In this document: piece by piece, positions 43,267-54,200 of the stretch
How the letters are laid out: each line of letters begins with the position of its first letter
Position numbering within the stretch: position 1 is the stretch's first letter
Source of the DNA: RBG-16-34-14 sp963798865
GTDB lineage: Bacteria; Bacteroidota; Ignavibacteria; Ignavibacteriales; Ignavibacteriaceae
Assembly (NCBI GenBank): GCA_963798865.1
Contig: CAWCVZ010000005.1
Coordinates: 434,001-498,000 of the forward strand
Reading direction: 5' to 3'
Length of the DNA: 64,000 nucleotides
Program-made: the position numbers and the translations under genes
The notes under the pieces: generated by a model
What the model was told of the DNA's origin: nothing
Databases searched by the model: none
The model's input: the letters and a program-made list of their open reading frames with translations, nothing else

Positions 43267-44367
43267 TTAAACATTAAATAAAAAGTGCATCACATCTCCA
43301 TCCTGAACAACATAATCTTTCCCCTCGATACGGGCAACACCCGCAGCCTTACATGCAGCTTCTGAGCCATATTTGATATAATCATCATAGCTAATAACTT
43401 CTGCACGTATAAATCCTTTTTCAAAATCAGTATGAATAACTCCCGCTGCCTGAGGAGCTTTATCGTCTTTATGAATTGTCCAGGCACGCACTTCTTTAGG
43501 ACCCGCTGTAAAAAAGCTATTAAGACCAAGAGTATGAAAACTCATTCTTATTACTTTTTCAAGCCCGCTTTTTTTTACTCCGTAAGATTCCAGAAATTCG
43601 TGTCTTTCTTCTTCGCTTAAACCGATAAGCTCTTCTTCAACTTTTGCGGAGATTTTAATCCAGTCAGCTTTTCTTTCTTCTGCAAACCCTGCTACTTTTT
43701 TAACATATTCATTATGTTCGCCCAATCCATTTTCATCAACATTAGCACAATAAATAGTTTTTTTAGATGTCATCAACCTAAGCTCATTCATTAATTGCTT
43801 TACCGTTTCTTTTTCCTTTTCAGGAAAAACAGAAGCTGGTTGTCCTTCATTCATAAATTTTAATAAAGCTTCAGCATCTTCAAGCATTAATTTTGCTTCT
43901 TTATCTCCTTTAGCCATCTTCTGCAGCCGCTCTATTTTTTTCTCAAGTGTCTGAACATCTGCAAGCAGAAGCTCTGTTTCAATCACTTCTATATCTCTCA
44001 ACGGATCAACACCTCCATCAACATGAACAACATCAGGATTATCAAAACACCTGACTACCTGGACGATTGCCTCGGTCTCTCTGATGTTGCTTAAGAATTG
44101 ATTACCGAGACCTTCACCTTTGCTTGCGCCTTTTACCAGCCCGGCTATATCAACAAAATCAACAGTTGAATGAACAACACGGGCAGGTTTAACAAGCTGT
44201 GCAAGTTTTTCTATACGTTCATCAGGGACGGGCACAACTGCTTTATTTGGTTCTATGGTACAAAAAGGATAGTTAGCCGCTTCTGCGTTTTGCGCTTTTG
44301 TTAATGCATTAAATAAAGTTGATTTACCAACATTCGGCAAACCAACAATTCCAATTCCTAAAGCCAA
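43267..44367 (-). CDS. ychF: Ribosome-binding ATPase YchF (Obg-like)
   Basis: A 366-aa P-loop ATPase/GTPase that binds ribosomes and influences stress responses. G1 is GLPNVGKST, G3 DIAGLVKGASKGEGLGN, followed by a coiled-coil domain (about 125-200) and the C-terminal TGS domain ending VQDGDVMHFLFNV. Start chosen at TTG 44367 with GGAG six bases upstream, because this gives the family's N-terminus (ALGIGIVG); another TTG at 44400 would add 11 unusual residues. Confidence 0.96.
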   Translation of the reverse strand: MALGIGIVGLPNVGKSTLFNALTKAQNAEAANYPFCTIEPNKAVVPVPDERIEKLAQLVKPARVVHSTVDFVDIAGLVKGASKGEGLGNQFLSNIRETEAIVQVVRCFDNPDVVHVDGGVDPLRDIEVIETELLLADVQTLEKKIERLQKMAKGDKEAKLMLEDAEALLKFMNEGQPASVFPEKEKETVKQLMNELRLMTSKKTIYCANVDENGLGEHNEYVKKVAGFAEERKADWIKISAKVEEELIGLSEEERHEFLESYGVKKSGLEKVIRMSFHTLGLNSFFTAGPKEVRAWTIHKDDKAPQAAGVIHTDFEKGFIRAEVISYDDYIKYGSEAACKAAGVARIEGKDYVVQDGDVMHFLFNV

Positions 44368-44466
44368 AAAATCTCCAAATGAAATTAAATAATGATTCAA
44401 AATATACTAAGAAAAAATTTAGGGGAGGGATTAACGTGATGGTTAAAAAAAATGAAATAAAAAAAA

Positions 44467-44490
44467 CTGCCACAGAATTAACTGCGGCAG
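44467..44490 (-). terminator. Intrinsic terminator of the HtrA-like gene
   Basis: On the minus strand CTGCCGCAG (44490-44482) pairs with CTGTGGCAG (44475-44467) with one G-T pair, a TTAATT loop, and then a run of T. It starts 20 bases after the stop at 44511. Confidence 0.9.
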
Positions 44491-44510
44491 CATTATAAAC
44501 CAGAATAAAT

Positions 44511-45540
44511 TTAACCGATTCTTTCGGCAGGAACTATATCCAATTCAATTAAATCTGTATATCGTATGATTTTGATTTTTGAAATCAATCCAAGATTATC
44601 TTCTGTTAATACTCTATGAAGATCATCAATCCCCGAAATAATTTTATCATTAAACCCTACTATGATATCACCATTTATTAAGCCTGCTTTTGAAGCAGGA
44701 CTGTTTTTTTCAACATTGATAATTATTATTCCTTTTTCAGAAGGAAGGTTATAATATCTTACAACTCTTCTGTGAACCGGAACATCCTGCCCGGCAATGC
44801 CAATAAAACTTCTTTTTATTTTCCCATCTTTTATCAGTTTGCCCGCAACGAATTTTGCCGTATTAATAGCAGTGGCAAAACAAATATTTTGTGCAGGAAG
44901 AATTGCCGCTGTGTTTACACCAATTACTTCTCCTTTTGAATTCACAAGCGGACCTCCTGAATTACCCGGGATTAAGCGCTGCATCGGTCTGGATTACATT
45001 ATCAATCAATCTTCCTGACTGACCTCTTAAAGATCTACCCAAAGCACTAACAACTCCTGCTGTAACCGATGTCTGAAATCCATAAGGGCTGCCGATAGCA
45101 ATTACGAGCTGACCAACTTTTATTTTCCCTGAATCACCAAACTCAACTGCATTTATATCCGGATTGTCAATCCTTATTACTGCTAAGTCTGTATCGGGAT
45201 CATCGCCGATTAAATCAGCGCTTACTTTTCTTCCGTCATTTAGAATAACATCCAGCTTTGCAGCGTTATGTACCACGTGGCTGTTTGTAAGTATAAAACC
45301 ATCAGGCGTAAAAAGAAATCCCGATCCGCTTCCGCCTCTTCCTCCAGGGTTATTTCTTGAAGGACGGAAATCCTTTCTTGAAATAACATTAATATTTACA
45401 ACCGAGGGACTGACTTTAGCTGAGGCAGCTATAACAGCTTTTGAATACGAATCAAGTAAATCTGCCTCAGAATTATCATCAGCAACCTGAGTTTGTAATG
45501 CGGGTTCTTCCTGCGCCAAAAAATCAAAATCTTCTCTCAT
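44511..45540 (-). CDS. HtrA/DegP-type serine protease without signal peptide; one-base frameshift
   Basis: Trypsin-fold protease with one PDZ domain. The first frame carries TNSHVV (H88) and DPDTDLAVIRI (D118) and ends prematurely at NPG-stop. The second frame resumes with GNSGGPLVN (nucleophile Ser) and the PDZ domain (SPASKAGLINGDIIVGFN). One extra G in the CCCGGG at 44965-44970 explains it; deleting it gives NPGNSGGP and a 342-aa protein. Unlike typical DegP, the N-terminus (MREDFDFLAQEEPALQ) has no signal or membrane anchor, and AAAGGAAT before the ATG supports this start, so it is probably cytoplasmic. Has its own terminator. Confidence 0.88.
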
Positions 45541-45650
45541 AAATATTCCTTTAACTTTTCACTTAATTTATAAAAATGATTGAATAAAAATTAAGAATGG
45601 TTTTTTCTGTGTGATGAATTAGATGAATATGGCTTTAGTTTGATTCAAAC

Positions 45651-45680
45651 TGCAGAGACAAAGCGTCCCTTGTCTCTGCA
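45651..45680. repeat. Perfect 11-bp inverted repeat TGCAGAGACAA ... TTGTCTCTGCA
   Basis: TGCAGAGACAA (45651-45661) and TTGTCTCTGCA (45670-45680) with an 8-base loop AGCGTCCC. It lies between the HtrA start and the DPP III stop. No T-run follows on either strand. The GAGACxxxGCGTCxxx pattern resembles a common intergenic repeat. Confidence 0.65.
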
Positions 45681-45692
45681 AAAGCTGTTTTA

Positions 45693-47740
45693 TTAATTTT
45701 TAACCGTCAGGAAAGAATGATTCTTCGCATAATCCATCATCTGCTCAGTAAAATCATCCGGGTATTCAATCTTAACATCTGTGATTTTATCCCCATTATA
45801 AACAGGAATGAGCTTTGGATTAATAAAACCTTTATAAGGTGCCACATTTAATTTTTCATATCTTGCCAGCACTTCTTGATGCAAATCAGGCTCAACTTTA
45901 ACTCCGTAATTCTCGATAAGGTTTTTAGCAGAATTAAAATCACCTTCTGAAGTTATCCGCTGAACTTCCTTTAAAAGTTCACCGAACAGGGCTCTTAATT
46001 TCTGATAATCATTAATTACAAAATAAGTTTTTCCATCTTTAATTTTCTTTTCAATTACATTTTCATTTTTTCCTTTTTCATAAACCCACTTTGAAATCAT
46101 CTGCCTGTTTCTCATATGAGATTCTTCAATATTATCGCCAGGCTCAATCCTTCTCAATTGAAGCATCAAACCATTTCTTATATAATTATTATATTCAGCT
46201 TTACCAACATCAATATTGTTGACATAACACCAATCTCTACAAGCTTTGAGTCAATTGCATAATATAAAGCAACGAGGTCAGCACGTGCTTCTTCAATCGC
46301 AGAAGCATAATTTTTCAGTGTTTGTTTGGGTGTTCCAACTCCGGGGTTTATTTGACCTGAAGCATGACCAATTACTTCGTGAAGATCTGTATGGAGGTTG
46401 CTTGCAAGAGTACCGTAATCTTTTGCAAGTTTTATTTCTTCCTCAGAGTAGCAAAATTCTTCAAGCACTCCTTTTGAAGATGCTTTATCATAAGATTCTG
46501 AAATATTTCCGAGTGTAACCGATTTGGAACCGTAATCCTTTCTTATCCACGTTGCATTTGGCAGATTAATGCCTACAGGAGTTGAGGGGGAAGCATCCCC
46601 TGATTCAACTACAACTGTTATTACTTTTGCAGAAATACCAACCACATTTTTTTTCTTGTGCTCTTTCATTATAGGGGAATTATCTTCAAACCATTGAGCC
46701 TGGCTCCCTATTGCTTTAATTCTTTTTGTTGCTTCAAGATCTTTAATTGAAACCAAAGCTTCGTATGAACCTTTGTGCCCGAGCGGATCATTATACACTT
46801 CAATAAATCCATTCACTACATCAACTCTTGATGTTGTATCCTGTACCCAGAGAATATTATATTCATCCCATGTTTTTAAGTCGCCGGTTTTGTAAAATTC
46901 TATCAATTTTTCCAGCGCAGCTTTTTGAATATCACTTTCTGAAAGCGGGAGGGCTTTCTCAAGCCAGTAAATTATTTTTTCAATTGCGGCAGAATACATC
47001 CCGCCGGCTTTCCAGAAATTTTCTTTTAGAGTTCCGTTTTCTTTAACAAGCCTGGAATTTAAACCATACCAAACAGGATGGGAATCATTTTTATTTTCCA
47101 TTTTTGAATAGAAATTTTCAACTTCTTTCTGAGTAATACCATCTTCATAAAAATTAACTGCCGAAGTTTTAATCAGGTCATCACCCGGATTAAGATTTAC
47201 CTTCTTGCCATCAACATTCGGATCAAAAATTATTGGGGTTAAAAATGTAACCAACTTTTCTGTTGTTTCTCCCTCAGCAAGAGGAAAATTAGCGGCATTT
47301 GAATTTTTTACCAGCTCTGCAAAATATTCTTTAGAAAATTCAGGGATGATTTTCATATTGGAATAATGATGGTGGATGCCGTTTGAAAACCAGACCCGTT
47401 TGGTATAAACCATAAACTTTTTAAAATTATCAGTGTCCCTGTCTCCGGAATAACTATCAACAATATTTTCCAGGGTTCGCCTAACCAGCAGGTTATATTT
47501 ATAATTCTGATCATAAAAAATATCTCTGCCGGCAAGAGCAGCTTCATATAAATAATAAAGCATCTCTTTTTGTTTAAGTGATAGTTCTTCAAACCCGGTA
47601 ACTTTATATCGGAGAATTGACAGGTCAGCAAATTGTTCTGTCTGGTATTTGAAGTTGTCCTGTTGTTCCACTTTTTCTTTATTACAATAAAATGTTGAAA
47701 AGATGATGAGGATTGCGAGAAAGTATTTTAAGGTTTTCAT
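45693..47740 (-). CDS. Dipeptidyl peptidase III (M49) lipoprotein; one-base frameshift
   Basis: Zinc exopeptidase cutting dipeptides from the N-terminus of short peptides. The first frame has a lipoprotein signal (lipobox STFYC), the DPP III body and the zinc signatures HEVIGH (residues 454-459) and EEARADL (483-489), then shifts near 46220. The second frame continues as NNIDVGKAEYNNYIRNG and runs to TVKN at 45693. Supplying one base in the ATGTCAAC region restores a 682-aa protein, about the usual length for Bacteroidota DPP III. Being a lipoprotein, it is placed in the periplasm or on the surface. Signature residues are intact, so it is probably functional. Confidence 0.92.
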
Positions 47741-47856
47741 AATTCATTTCTATATTTTTTGAAAAGAGTATTGTCAAATTTAGGTATTCAGTTAAATTCA
47801 TTAAAGTATTTGAGATGTAAAAAAATCCCTCTTTAAAGATATTTTTGCAGCAATTA

Positions 47857-48471
47857 TCATATTATGTCCCTTATTTTTAATTCATTAATAAGCTGCTCAT
47901 AACTTTTAAATTGAATCGCATCCCATCCAAGTTTTTTAGCGCCTTCTGCATACTCAAAAATATCATCTATAAAAATATGTTCTGATGATGGAACCTTTGT
48001 GTATTCTTCAACAGCCCGGTAAATTTTTTCTTCAGGTTTGCATGCACCAACTTCGTGCGAGAGAATTAATTTTTCAAATATCTTAATGAAATCATATTTT
48101 CCCCAGGCATATTTCTGATGAACTATATTTGTATTTGAAAGCAGCACAAGCCGGTAATTTTTTTTTAATTCTCTCAAAAGAGCAACAACATTTTCATTTA
48201 CGGTAAAAATATTTGAGTAAACATCTATAAGTGTTTTTCTGTCAACTTTATTATTTACAAATCCCGAAAGCTTCCTGAGAAACTCTTCTTCAGAAATAAA
48301 ACCTGCTTCAAATTTTCTGTGAAAGTCATAATTCTCTTTATACTGATCGAGAAATCTTTGTCCTAATCCTTTTTCAATTTTCTCAAGCTTATTAAATGAG
48401 ATCATGTAATCAAAAGGAATAAGAACATTACCAAGATCTGAAACTATAACCGAATATTTCCTTTTTTTCAT
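47857..48471 (-). CDS. HAD-superfamily hydrolase (subfamily IA)
   Basis: A 204-aa cytoplasmic phosphatase-like protein. Motif I is VSDLGNVLIPFD (Asp with G in the second catalytic position, as in some haloacid-dehalogenase-type members), motif II LLSNTN, motif III the Lys in GACKPEEKIY, and motif IV FIDDIFEYAEGAKKLG. The cap helices lie at about 25-90. The G instead of the second Asp occurs in epoxide-hydrolase-N-like/YihX-related members, which remain phosphatases. Substrate not predictable. Confidence 0.88.
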   Translation of the reverse strand: MKKRKYSVIVSDLGNVLIPFDYMISFNKLEKIEKGLGQRFLDQYKENYDFHRKFEAGFISEEEFLRKLSGFVNNKVDRKTLIDVYSNIFTVNENVVALLRELKKNYRLVLLSNTNIVHQKYAWGKYDFIKIFEKLILSHEVGACKPEEKIYRAVEEYTKVPSSEHIFIDDIFEYAEGAKKLGWDAIQFKSYEQLINELKIRDII

Positions 48472-48587
48472 AAAAACTTTTTTTTATCAGGAAAATTTAG
48501 CAATAATTTTATTACCAACAGATAAGTATTTAATCGAAATGAAGATTATTTTTAAGATGTTTTGTAAAAATAAATCTGAGGCGGGCA

Positions 48588-49973
48588 ATGAAAACAGGAC
48601 TTTTATTTTATTTGATTACGTTTGCAGTTATAGTAAACGCACAGGTTCAATTAGGACCAATTGTTGGGGCGGTTACAGATACTTCTGCGATTGTTCTTGT
48701 AAAAACTTATTCTCCGGATCAGGAAGTGAATATTGAACTTTTTACACAGGCAGATGTTGCGCATTCGATTTTCAGTGCGAAAATAAAATCCACAAAAGAA
48801 GATTATAATTATGTAAAAATCCCTGTTAATAACCTTACGCCGAATACAACTTATTATTACCGTGCTATTGTAAATGGATTCGCTTCAAAAAAATGGAATT
48901 CATTTAAAACATTTCCTGTCGAAAAAGATTACAGCTTTTCATTTGGATTCGGATCCTGCCAGCAATCAAGCTGGTCAGTTCCAAACCCCGAAATATTTCC
49001 TGTTATTGGAAATGATAGCCTGAGATTTTTTATTCAGCTTGGTGATTGGACTTATCCTGATACCACGCAAAAAAAATATGGATATCAGTTTAATGAAAAG
49101 AAAGATTTGCTTGAAAAAGATTACCAGGCAAGATATAACAGCAATTATCCTTTCGTACCCGAAGTGCTTTCTCAAATGCCGGTTGTTTATCTTTACGATG
49201 ATCATGATTTTGCCGGGAATAATTCTGATGGAAGCTTCCCTGCAAAAGAAAATTCTCTTTGGGCATATAAAACTTTCTTTCCACACTATGAATTAAAAAA
49301 TCCCGATAATGGAATATGGCAGAGCTTCACTTTTGGAGATGTTGAATTTTTTGTTCTCGATTTAAGAACGCAAAGAAGCCCCGAGAGTGAAACTTTTGAC
49401 GATAATGAAAAATTCAATCCGCCGGCGGAACATTCAATATTAGCAGGTTATCCTATTAGCGGGGAAAATCAGAAGGATTGGTTTTTTAATGCTTTAAAAA
49501 ATTCAACAGCAAAATGGAAAGTAATTGTAAGCTCGGTTTTGTTTAATCCCGGTTATGAAAAAGTAACTGAGATTGATTCTCTTCCAAAAGAAATTGCATG
49601 GTTCCCAAAGGATGTCGCCGATAAATGGGCTGGCTACCCGGAAGATATTAAAGACCTGATGAATGTTATTAAGAAGAATAAAATTAAAAATGTTATTGTG
49701 ATAAGCGGAGATACACATTCATCTTTTATAGATGATGGGAAAAATTCTTTACTTCCGGAAATAGGAGCTTCAAATCTTGAAGTTGATAATTCAAAAATTG
49801 ACCCTAAACTGAAAAGTGTTGGAATAAATTTATTCGACAAAGGAAGCTATAGCGGTGACGGACACGCTTACGGGCGGATATCATTTTATTTCGGTAAAAC
49901 AGATTATGCTTTAATGGAATTAATTAATGAAGCCGGAGAAATAGTTCTTTCTTACAGATTAAATGAAGAATAA
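48588..49973 (+). CDS. PhoD-like alkaline phosphatase/phosphodiesterase, secreted
   Basis: A 461-aa secreted metallophosphoesterase. Signal peptide to about residue 18 (VNAQ); an N-terminal PhoD_N Ig-like domain (about 20-105, LTPNTTYYYRAIVNG); then the PhoD catalytic domain with FGSCQQSS, QLGDWTYPD (metal Asp), YDDHDFAGN (Asp/His) and ISGDTHSS near the C-terminal third. Acts on phosphodiesters or monoesters in the periplasm for phosphate acquisition. Ends a few bases before the convergent LolA-like gene. Confidence 0.92.
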   Translation: MKTGLLFYLITFAVIVNAQVQLGPIVGAVTDTSAIVLVKTYSPDQEVNIELFTQADVAHSIFSAKIKSTKEDYNYVKIPVNNLTPNTTYYYRAIVNGFASKKWNSFKTFPVEKDYSFSFGFGSCQQSSWSVPNPEIFPVIGNDSLRFFIQLGDWTYPDTTQKKYGYQFNEKKDLLEKDYQARYNSNYPFVPEVLSQMPVVYLYDDHDFAGNNSDGSFPAKENSLWAYKTFFPHYELKNPDNGIWQSFTFGDVEFFVLDLRTQRSPESETFDDNEKFNPPAEHSILAGYPISGENQKDWFFNALKNSTAKWKVIVSSVLFNPGYEKVTEIDSLPKEIAWFPKDVADKWAGYPEDIKDLMNVIKKNKIKNVIVISGDTHSSFIDDGKNSLLPEIGASNLEVDNSKIDPKLKSVGINLFDKGSYSGDGHAYGRISFYFGKTDYALMELINEAGEIVLSYRLNEE

Positions 49974-49987
49974 TTTTTTAATTTTAA

Positions 49988-50734
49988 TTATTCTATTTCA
50001 AATTCTCTGTCAGCCAAACCGGTATTTACTTTTATCGAGCTGACTGTAAAATCCATACTTTGAGCGCCAATTGACTGCTTTATTTTAAAAGGATAAAGAA
50101 GACCATCAACATCGCGGTAATCCTCATAATTAATTTCCTGCTGGAACAATCCCATCGGAGAATTAATATATTTTTCTTCCTTCAGCTTTAATCCTGATTC
50201 AACATCATAATATTGTGTCCATTTAATTCCGGAAGGGAGTGTCATAATAATTTTATAAGTATTCTTTTCGCCGATTTTTTCAACACCTTCAAGACTCAGC
50301 TTTATTCCATAATATTCCGGATCAGTGAGTAAAGTAATAGTGGCTTCATATTTAAGTTTTTCTAACTCTGAGTCAGGTATAGGCTGATTTTCTTCAGCCA
50401 TTTTCATAATTCCTTTTTCACCATTGAAAATTATAATCTGCTCATTGGTTCCGGCTTTAATCTGCTGCTTTAACTTATTAGGAGCTTTCTGGTAAGAAAT
50501 TATAGAAATATTCATTCCCTGCACCGAACCGCGCATTACAGTAGTCCTATCAACAATACTGTAAATTTTATCAGCGCCGCCAATTGCTTCGATATATTTA
50601 TTGATTATATCTTTTGCTGTAAGATTTTCCGGAATACTAAAATTGGCGGAGTCTTTTTTCTCAGCAATGCTGTCCTGTTGGGCAAAAACATTATTACAAA
50701 TAAGAATAAAAATTATTAAAAGAGATTTTGTCAT
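49988..50734 (-). CDS. Secreted LolA/LolB-fold-like protein
   Basis: A 248-aa protein from MTKSLLIIF, with a signal peptide ending NVFAQ; a longer frame adds 19 residues before the signal and is unlikely. The body has the long half-barrel strand order of LolA-like proteins: YIEAIGGADKIYSIVDRTTV, ISIISYQKAPNKLKQ, EKNTYKIIMTLPSGIKWTQYYD and LLYPFKIKQS. Such proteins in Bacteroidota bind lipid-like ligands or act in outer-membrane maintenance; no specific role is visible. Converges with PhoD and diverges from the DUF5686 gene. Confidence 0.78.
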   Translation of the reverse strand: MTKSLLIIFILICNNVFAQQDSIAEKKDSANFSIPENLTAKDIINKYIEAIGGADKIYSIVDRTTVMRGSVQGMNISIISYQKAPNKLKQQIKAGTNEQIIIFNGEKGIMKMAEENQPIPDSELEKLKYEATITLLTDPEYYGIKLSLEGVEKIGEKNTYKIIMTLPSGIKWTQYYDVESGLKLKEEKYINSPMGLFQQEINYEDYRDVDGLLYPFKIKQSIGAQSMDFTVSSIKVNTGLADREFEIE

Positions 50735-50864
50735 TATTAATCCATTAATTTTAATGTCTCTAAAATACTGATTATTAATAATTAAGAACACACGGTTTCT
50801 ATTTTATCCTACCTTTTCGGGATTAAAATGGTTAACTATAGTTATCAAGATTATAAAACTTTGT

Positions 50865-53278
50865 ATGAAATATTTTTTCCTGTTTATTCTCTTTTCAGTT
50901 ACTTCCGCTAAAATATTTTCTCAAACCTTTTCCATTAAAGGTAATATTGAAGATAAGGAAACCGGCACACCATTAAGTTATTCAAATGTCAGGGTTTTAA
51001 ATTCTTCACTTGGGACAGCATCAAACTTTGAGGGAGAATATGAGATAAAACTTTCTGCCGGGAATTACAAGCTAATTGCTTCCTTCATAGGTTATAAAAC
51101 CGATACAATTTCTATTGACTTAAAATCGAATGTTGAGAATATGAACTTCAGGCTTATCCAGACAGATGTTTCACTGCCTGAAATTGTTATTGTGCCGGGA
51201 GAAAATCCAGCACTCGAGATAATCAGGAGAGCAATCCAAAGAAAAAATGAAAGAAACAAAAAAATTAATAGTTATGAGTTTGAAGCTTATACAAAAGGAA
51301 TAATAAAAACACCAAATGAAATTAAAGCGGGAAGCGGTTCTATTGATGTTAGAATTGGTAATAATGATACGCTGTTGATAAATGGAATAATTGAGAATGA
51401 AAGCCGGGGATATTTTAAGAAGCCCGATAATTATAAAGAGATAATAACTGCACGAAAGCAGACTGCAAATTTTCCTTCTTCAATAAATATTTTAACGGGC
51501 GGTAGAATAATGCAGAATTTTTACAATGATGAGATAAGCTTTCTGGGTGATTATTTACCGGGACCATTGGCTGATAATTCTTTAAGCTACTATTATTTTT
51601 ATATTGAAGAAACCTCAGCTATTGATAATAAAACAGTCTACAAAATCCGAATGACACCTGACGATAAAAGTGATCCGGGTTTTGAGGGAAGCATATATAT
51701 TCTTGATAAAACTTACGATCTTATTAAAGTTGATCTGAATCTTAACAAAGCAGCAAATCCCGGTGGAATTTTTGATACTGTAAATGTCTTTCAGCAGTTT
51801 TCGCTTTACAAAGATTCTGTTTATATGCCCGTGGATTACCGGATTTATGCAACTGCAAACTATCTGAATATTTTTAAATTTGGCTTTGAGCTGTTTACGG
51901 TTCTTTACGATTATAATATTAACCCTGAGATTAATGAAGATATATTCAGCAAAGCTATTATTACCGTGCAGCCCGAAGCAGATAAAAAAGATTCTCTTTA
52001 TTGGATCTCAACACAGACAATTCCAAATACTGAAGAAGAAACAAAAGCATATAACCGGATAGACAGCATTAAAAATATTCCCACAACTTTCTGGGATGAT
52101 TTTTCAATTCTATCAACAAGAATAAAATTATCAGAAAATTTTGAAATTACAGCCCCGCTTGGACTTTATCATTTCAATAGTGTCGAAGGGCATGCCCTTG
52201 ACTATGGTTTCTTTTAAAGGAAGCTTTAGAGAAAAGACTCAGCTCTTCCCTAAAATTTTCTTACGGCTTTGCTGATAAAAAATTTAAATCAGATTTTCAT
52301 AGTTCTTACCTGTTTGGCGATTACAGAACTTACAAGCTTGAGGTTAATGCCTTTAAAAAAATTAATGTCCTGTTCGGAGAATCTGATGTGAATTCATACT
52401 CGGAATTTGTTGAAACAGTTCTTGGATTATTTTTTAAAATTCTTTTAAATGATTATTATTATTCAAACGGGTTTAACTTCAAATTGACAGGAGAGGTTTT
52501 CCCTGTTTTAAGTTTAAGCGCCGGGTTCTTAAACAGAACAGATAACACAGCCTTCAACAATTCCGATTTTTCTTTCTTTGCACGGCACAGGCAATATGAC
52601 AGCAACTCACCAATTTATGAAACAAAAATTAATGCAGTAACAACCGGATTTGGACTAGATTTCAGGGATTACATTGAAGACGGATATTCGAGGAGAAGAA
52701 TTTCTTCGGGAGGTTCTTTTATAACTTTTGAAGGTAACGTTACTTATTCTAATTCTGATTTTCTAAAGAGCAGCCTCGACTTTACTAAATATGAATTGGT
52801 TAGCAATGCTGATTTAAGGACCTTTAGAAATTGCATGTTAAGCTTTAAAGCTGATGTTGTTTATGGCAATGGTGCAATCCCTTATCAAATGCTTTATGTT
52901 GTAGCGGGAAATATAGATTATCTCTCCAGGAATTTTACATTCAGAACTCTTAATTATAATGAAGTAGTTGGTGATAGAATCGTTACCATTAATTTTGAGC
53001 ATTATTTCGGAAGCGAGATATTCAGATGGCTTAGTGTTCCGGGACTAAAAGACTGGGATGTTTTTATTAATACATTTTTTAATATTGCTTACACAAATAT
53101 TAGCGACGAGAGCAGGTCAATCCTTATTGTTCAGCAAAGTTTATTTAACAATCCTTTTTTTGAAGCGGGTTTTGGAATAGGTCATCAGCTAATTCCTTTT
53201 CAATTGGAGTTTGCCTGGAAGCTTAACCACAGGGATGGAGATAATTTTAGGATTGGAATTAATTCTTTCTTCAACTGA
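50865..53278 (+). CDS. DUF5686 outer-membrane protein with carboxypeptidase-like domain; one-base frameshift
   Basis: The first frame encodes a signal peptide (ending KIFSQ), a CarboxypepD_reg-like domain (about 22-105, IKGNIEDKETGTPLSY) and the central DUF5686 region (ENPALEIIRRAIQRKNERN). It stops at 52217 within a T4 run. One added T gives DYGFFLKEAL and the rest of the barrel-like domain (LKFSYGFADKKF, then to GINSFFN at 53278), for a total of 804 aa, the usual family length. The C-terminal half is an outer-membrane barrel. The family is common in Bacteroidota; its function is not known to me. Best read as a single gene with a homopolymer indel. Confidence 0.88.
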
Positions 53279-53379
53279 TTCGAATTGGAGTATATTATTT
53301 TCTTTTTTTCAGGATTGACTTTTTACTTACCTGTCTGCCGAAAGAGGATTAAAGAGGTTATGTGCAAACTGTATATTAT

Positions 53380-53997
53380 TTACTCTAAATTTTGCGTTTC
53401 CACTTTTGGATAATTCTTATATTTATTTAATAAAAGTATTATTGCAATTAATGAAATAGTAATGCTTATTATTCCATAGCTATATGTGATATATTCACCA
53501 ATGATTTTACTTGTAAGAACCAAATCAGAATGGTTGTAAAATATTCCTATATAATTATCCACAATGTCATAAAGAGGTCTCAAACAAAAGATTAAAAAAG
53601 TCAAACCAAGCAGAAAGGAATTTTTAATTTTATATCTGATTAAAATGTTATAACCAATTATAATTGATATGAAATCAAGAATATAAGGCGAGATGAGAAT
53701 TATCATAGAATTCATATTTACTTCAAGCCCACCTTTAACATCAACATATGCAAATCCAAAACTACCTTCCCAAAAATGTGCAAACAAACGATAATCTGTT
53801 ATATCGGCACCAACAATAAGACAGCCCAATATATGACCTAATTCGTGAATTGGAGCATAAAATAAATACCAAATTAATGGAAGTATGATAACATTGATAT
53901 AAATCTGTTTACGTGGCCAATCACTTCTTAAATAAATAACAAGTAGAGGTAGAATTATTAAAACAAGAATTTCAATAATTCTGTAAAATGCATTCAA
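53380..53997 (-). CDS. Membrane protein with HELGH motif, M50-like
   Basis: A 205-aa protein with about five membrane spans (7-27, 31-50, 103-125, 128-147, 168-190) and the zinc-protease-like signature PIHELGHILGCLIVGA at residues 49-64, placed at the end of a membrane segment as in site-2 proteases. The second zinc-ligand motif (NxxPxxxxDG) is not visible, so catalytic activity is uncertain; DUF3267-type relatives with HExxH and no clear protease role exist. It lies alone on the minus strand between DUF5686 and the RRM gene. Confidence 0.75.
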   Translation of the reverse strand: MNAFYRIIEILVLIILPLLVIYLRSDWPRKQIYINVIILPLIWYLFYAPIHELGHILGCLIVGADITDYRLFAHFWEGSFGFAYVDVKGGLEVNMNSMIILISPYILDFISIIIGYNILIRYKIKNSFLLGLTFLIFCLRPLYDIVDNYIGIFYNHSDLVLTSKIIGEYITYSYGIISITISLIAIILLLNKYKNYPKVETQNLE

Positions 53998-54151
53998 TTA
54001 TGAATCCTTTAAATCATTGCAGTTTAAGGTTTGTTCAGGTTTATATATTTCAAGAAGTTTTGGTTTCACCCCTTCGCTCCCGTATTACAAAGCAAACTTA
54101 TATTTTTACAATTAAAGAAGCAACGAAAAAATAGTTTGTTTAAAAAACAAA

Positions 54152-54171
54152 AGCGCTCGGCAAAGAGCGCT
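54152..54171 (-). terminator. Intrinsic terminator of the RRM-protein gene
   Basis: AGCGCTC (54152-54158) and GAGCGCT (54165-54171) pair perfectly around GGCAAA. On the minus strand the hairpin is followed by TTTTGTTTTTT, and it starts 30 bases after the stop codon. Confidence 0.92.
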
Positions 54172-54200
54172 CAAAAGGATTAAAAGTTACCAAATATTTT

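Noticed and set aside
54152..54171. GAGCGCTC repeats as a possible regulatory palindrome pair
   Set aside because: Position after the RRM gene and the T-run on the minus strand make it an ordinary terminator.
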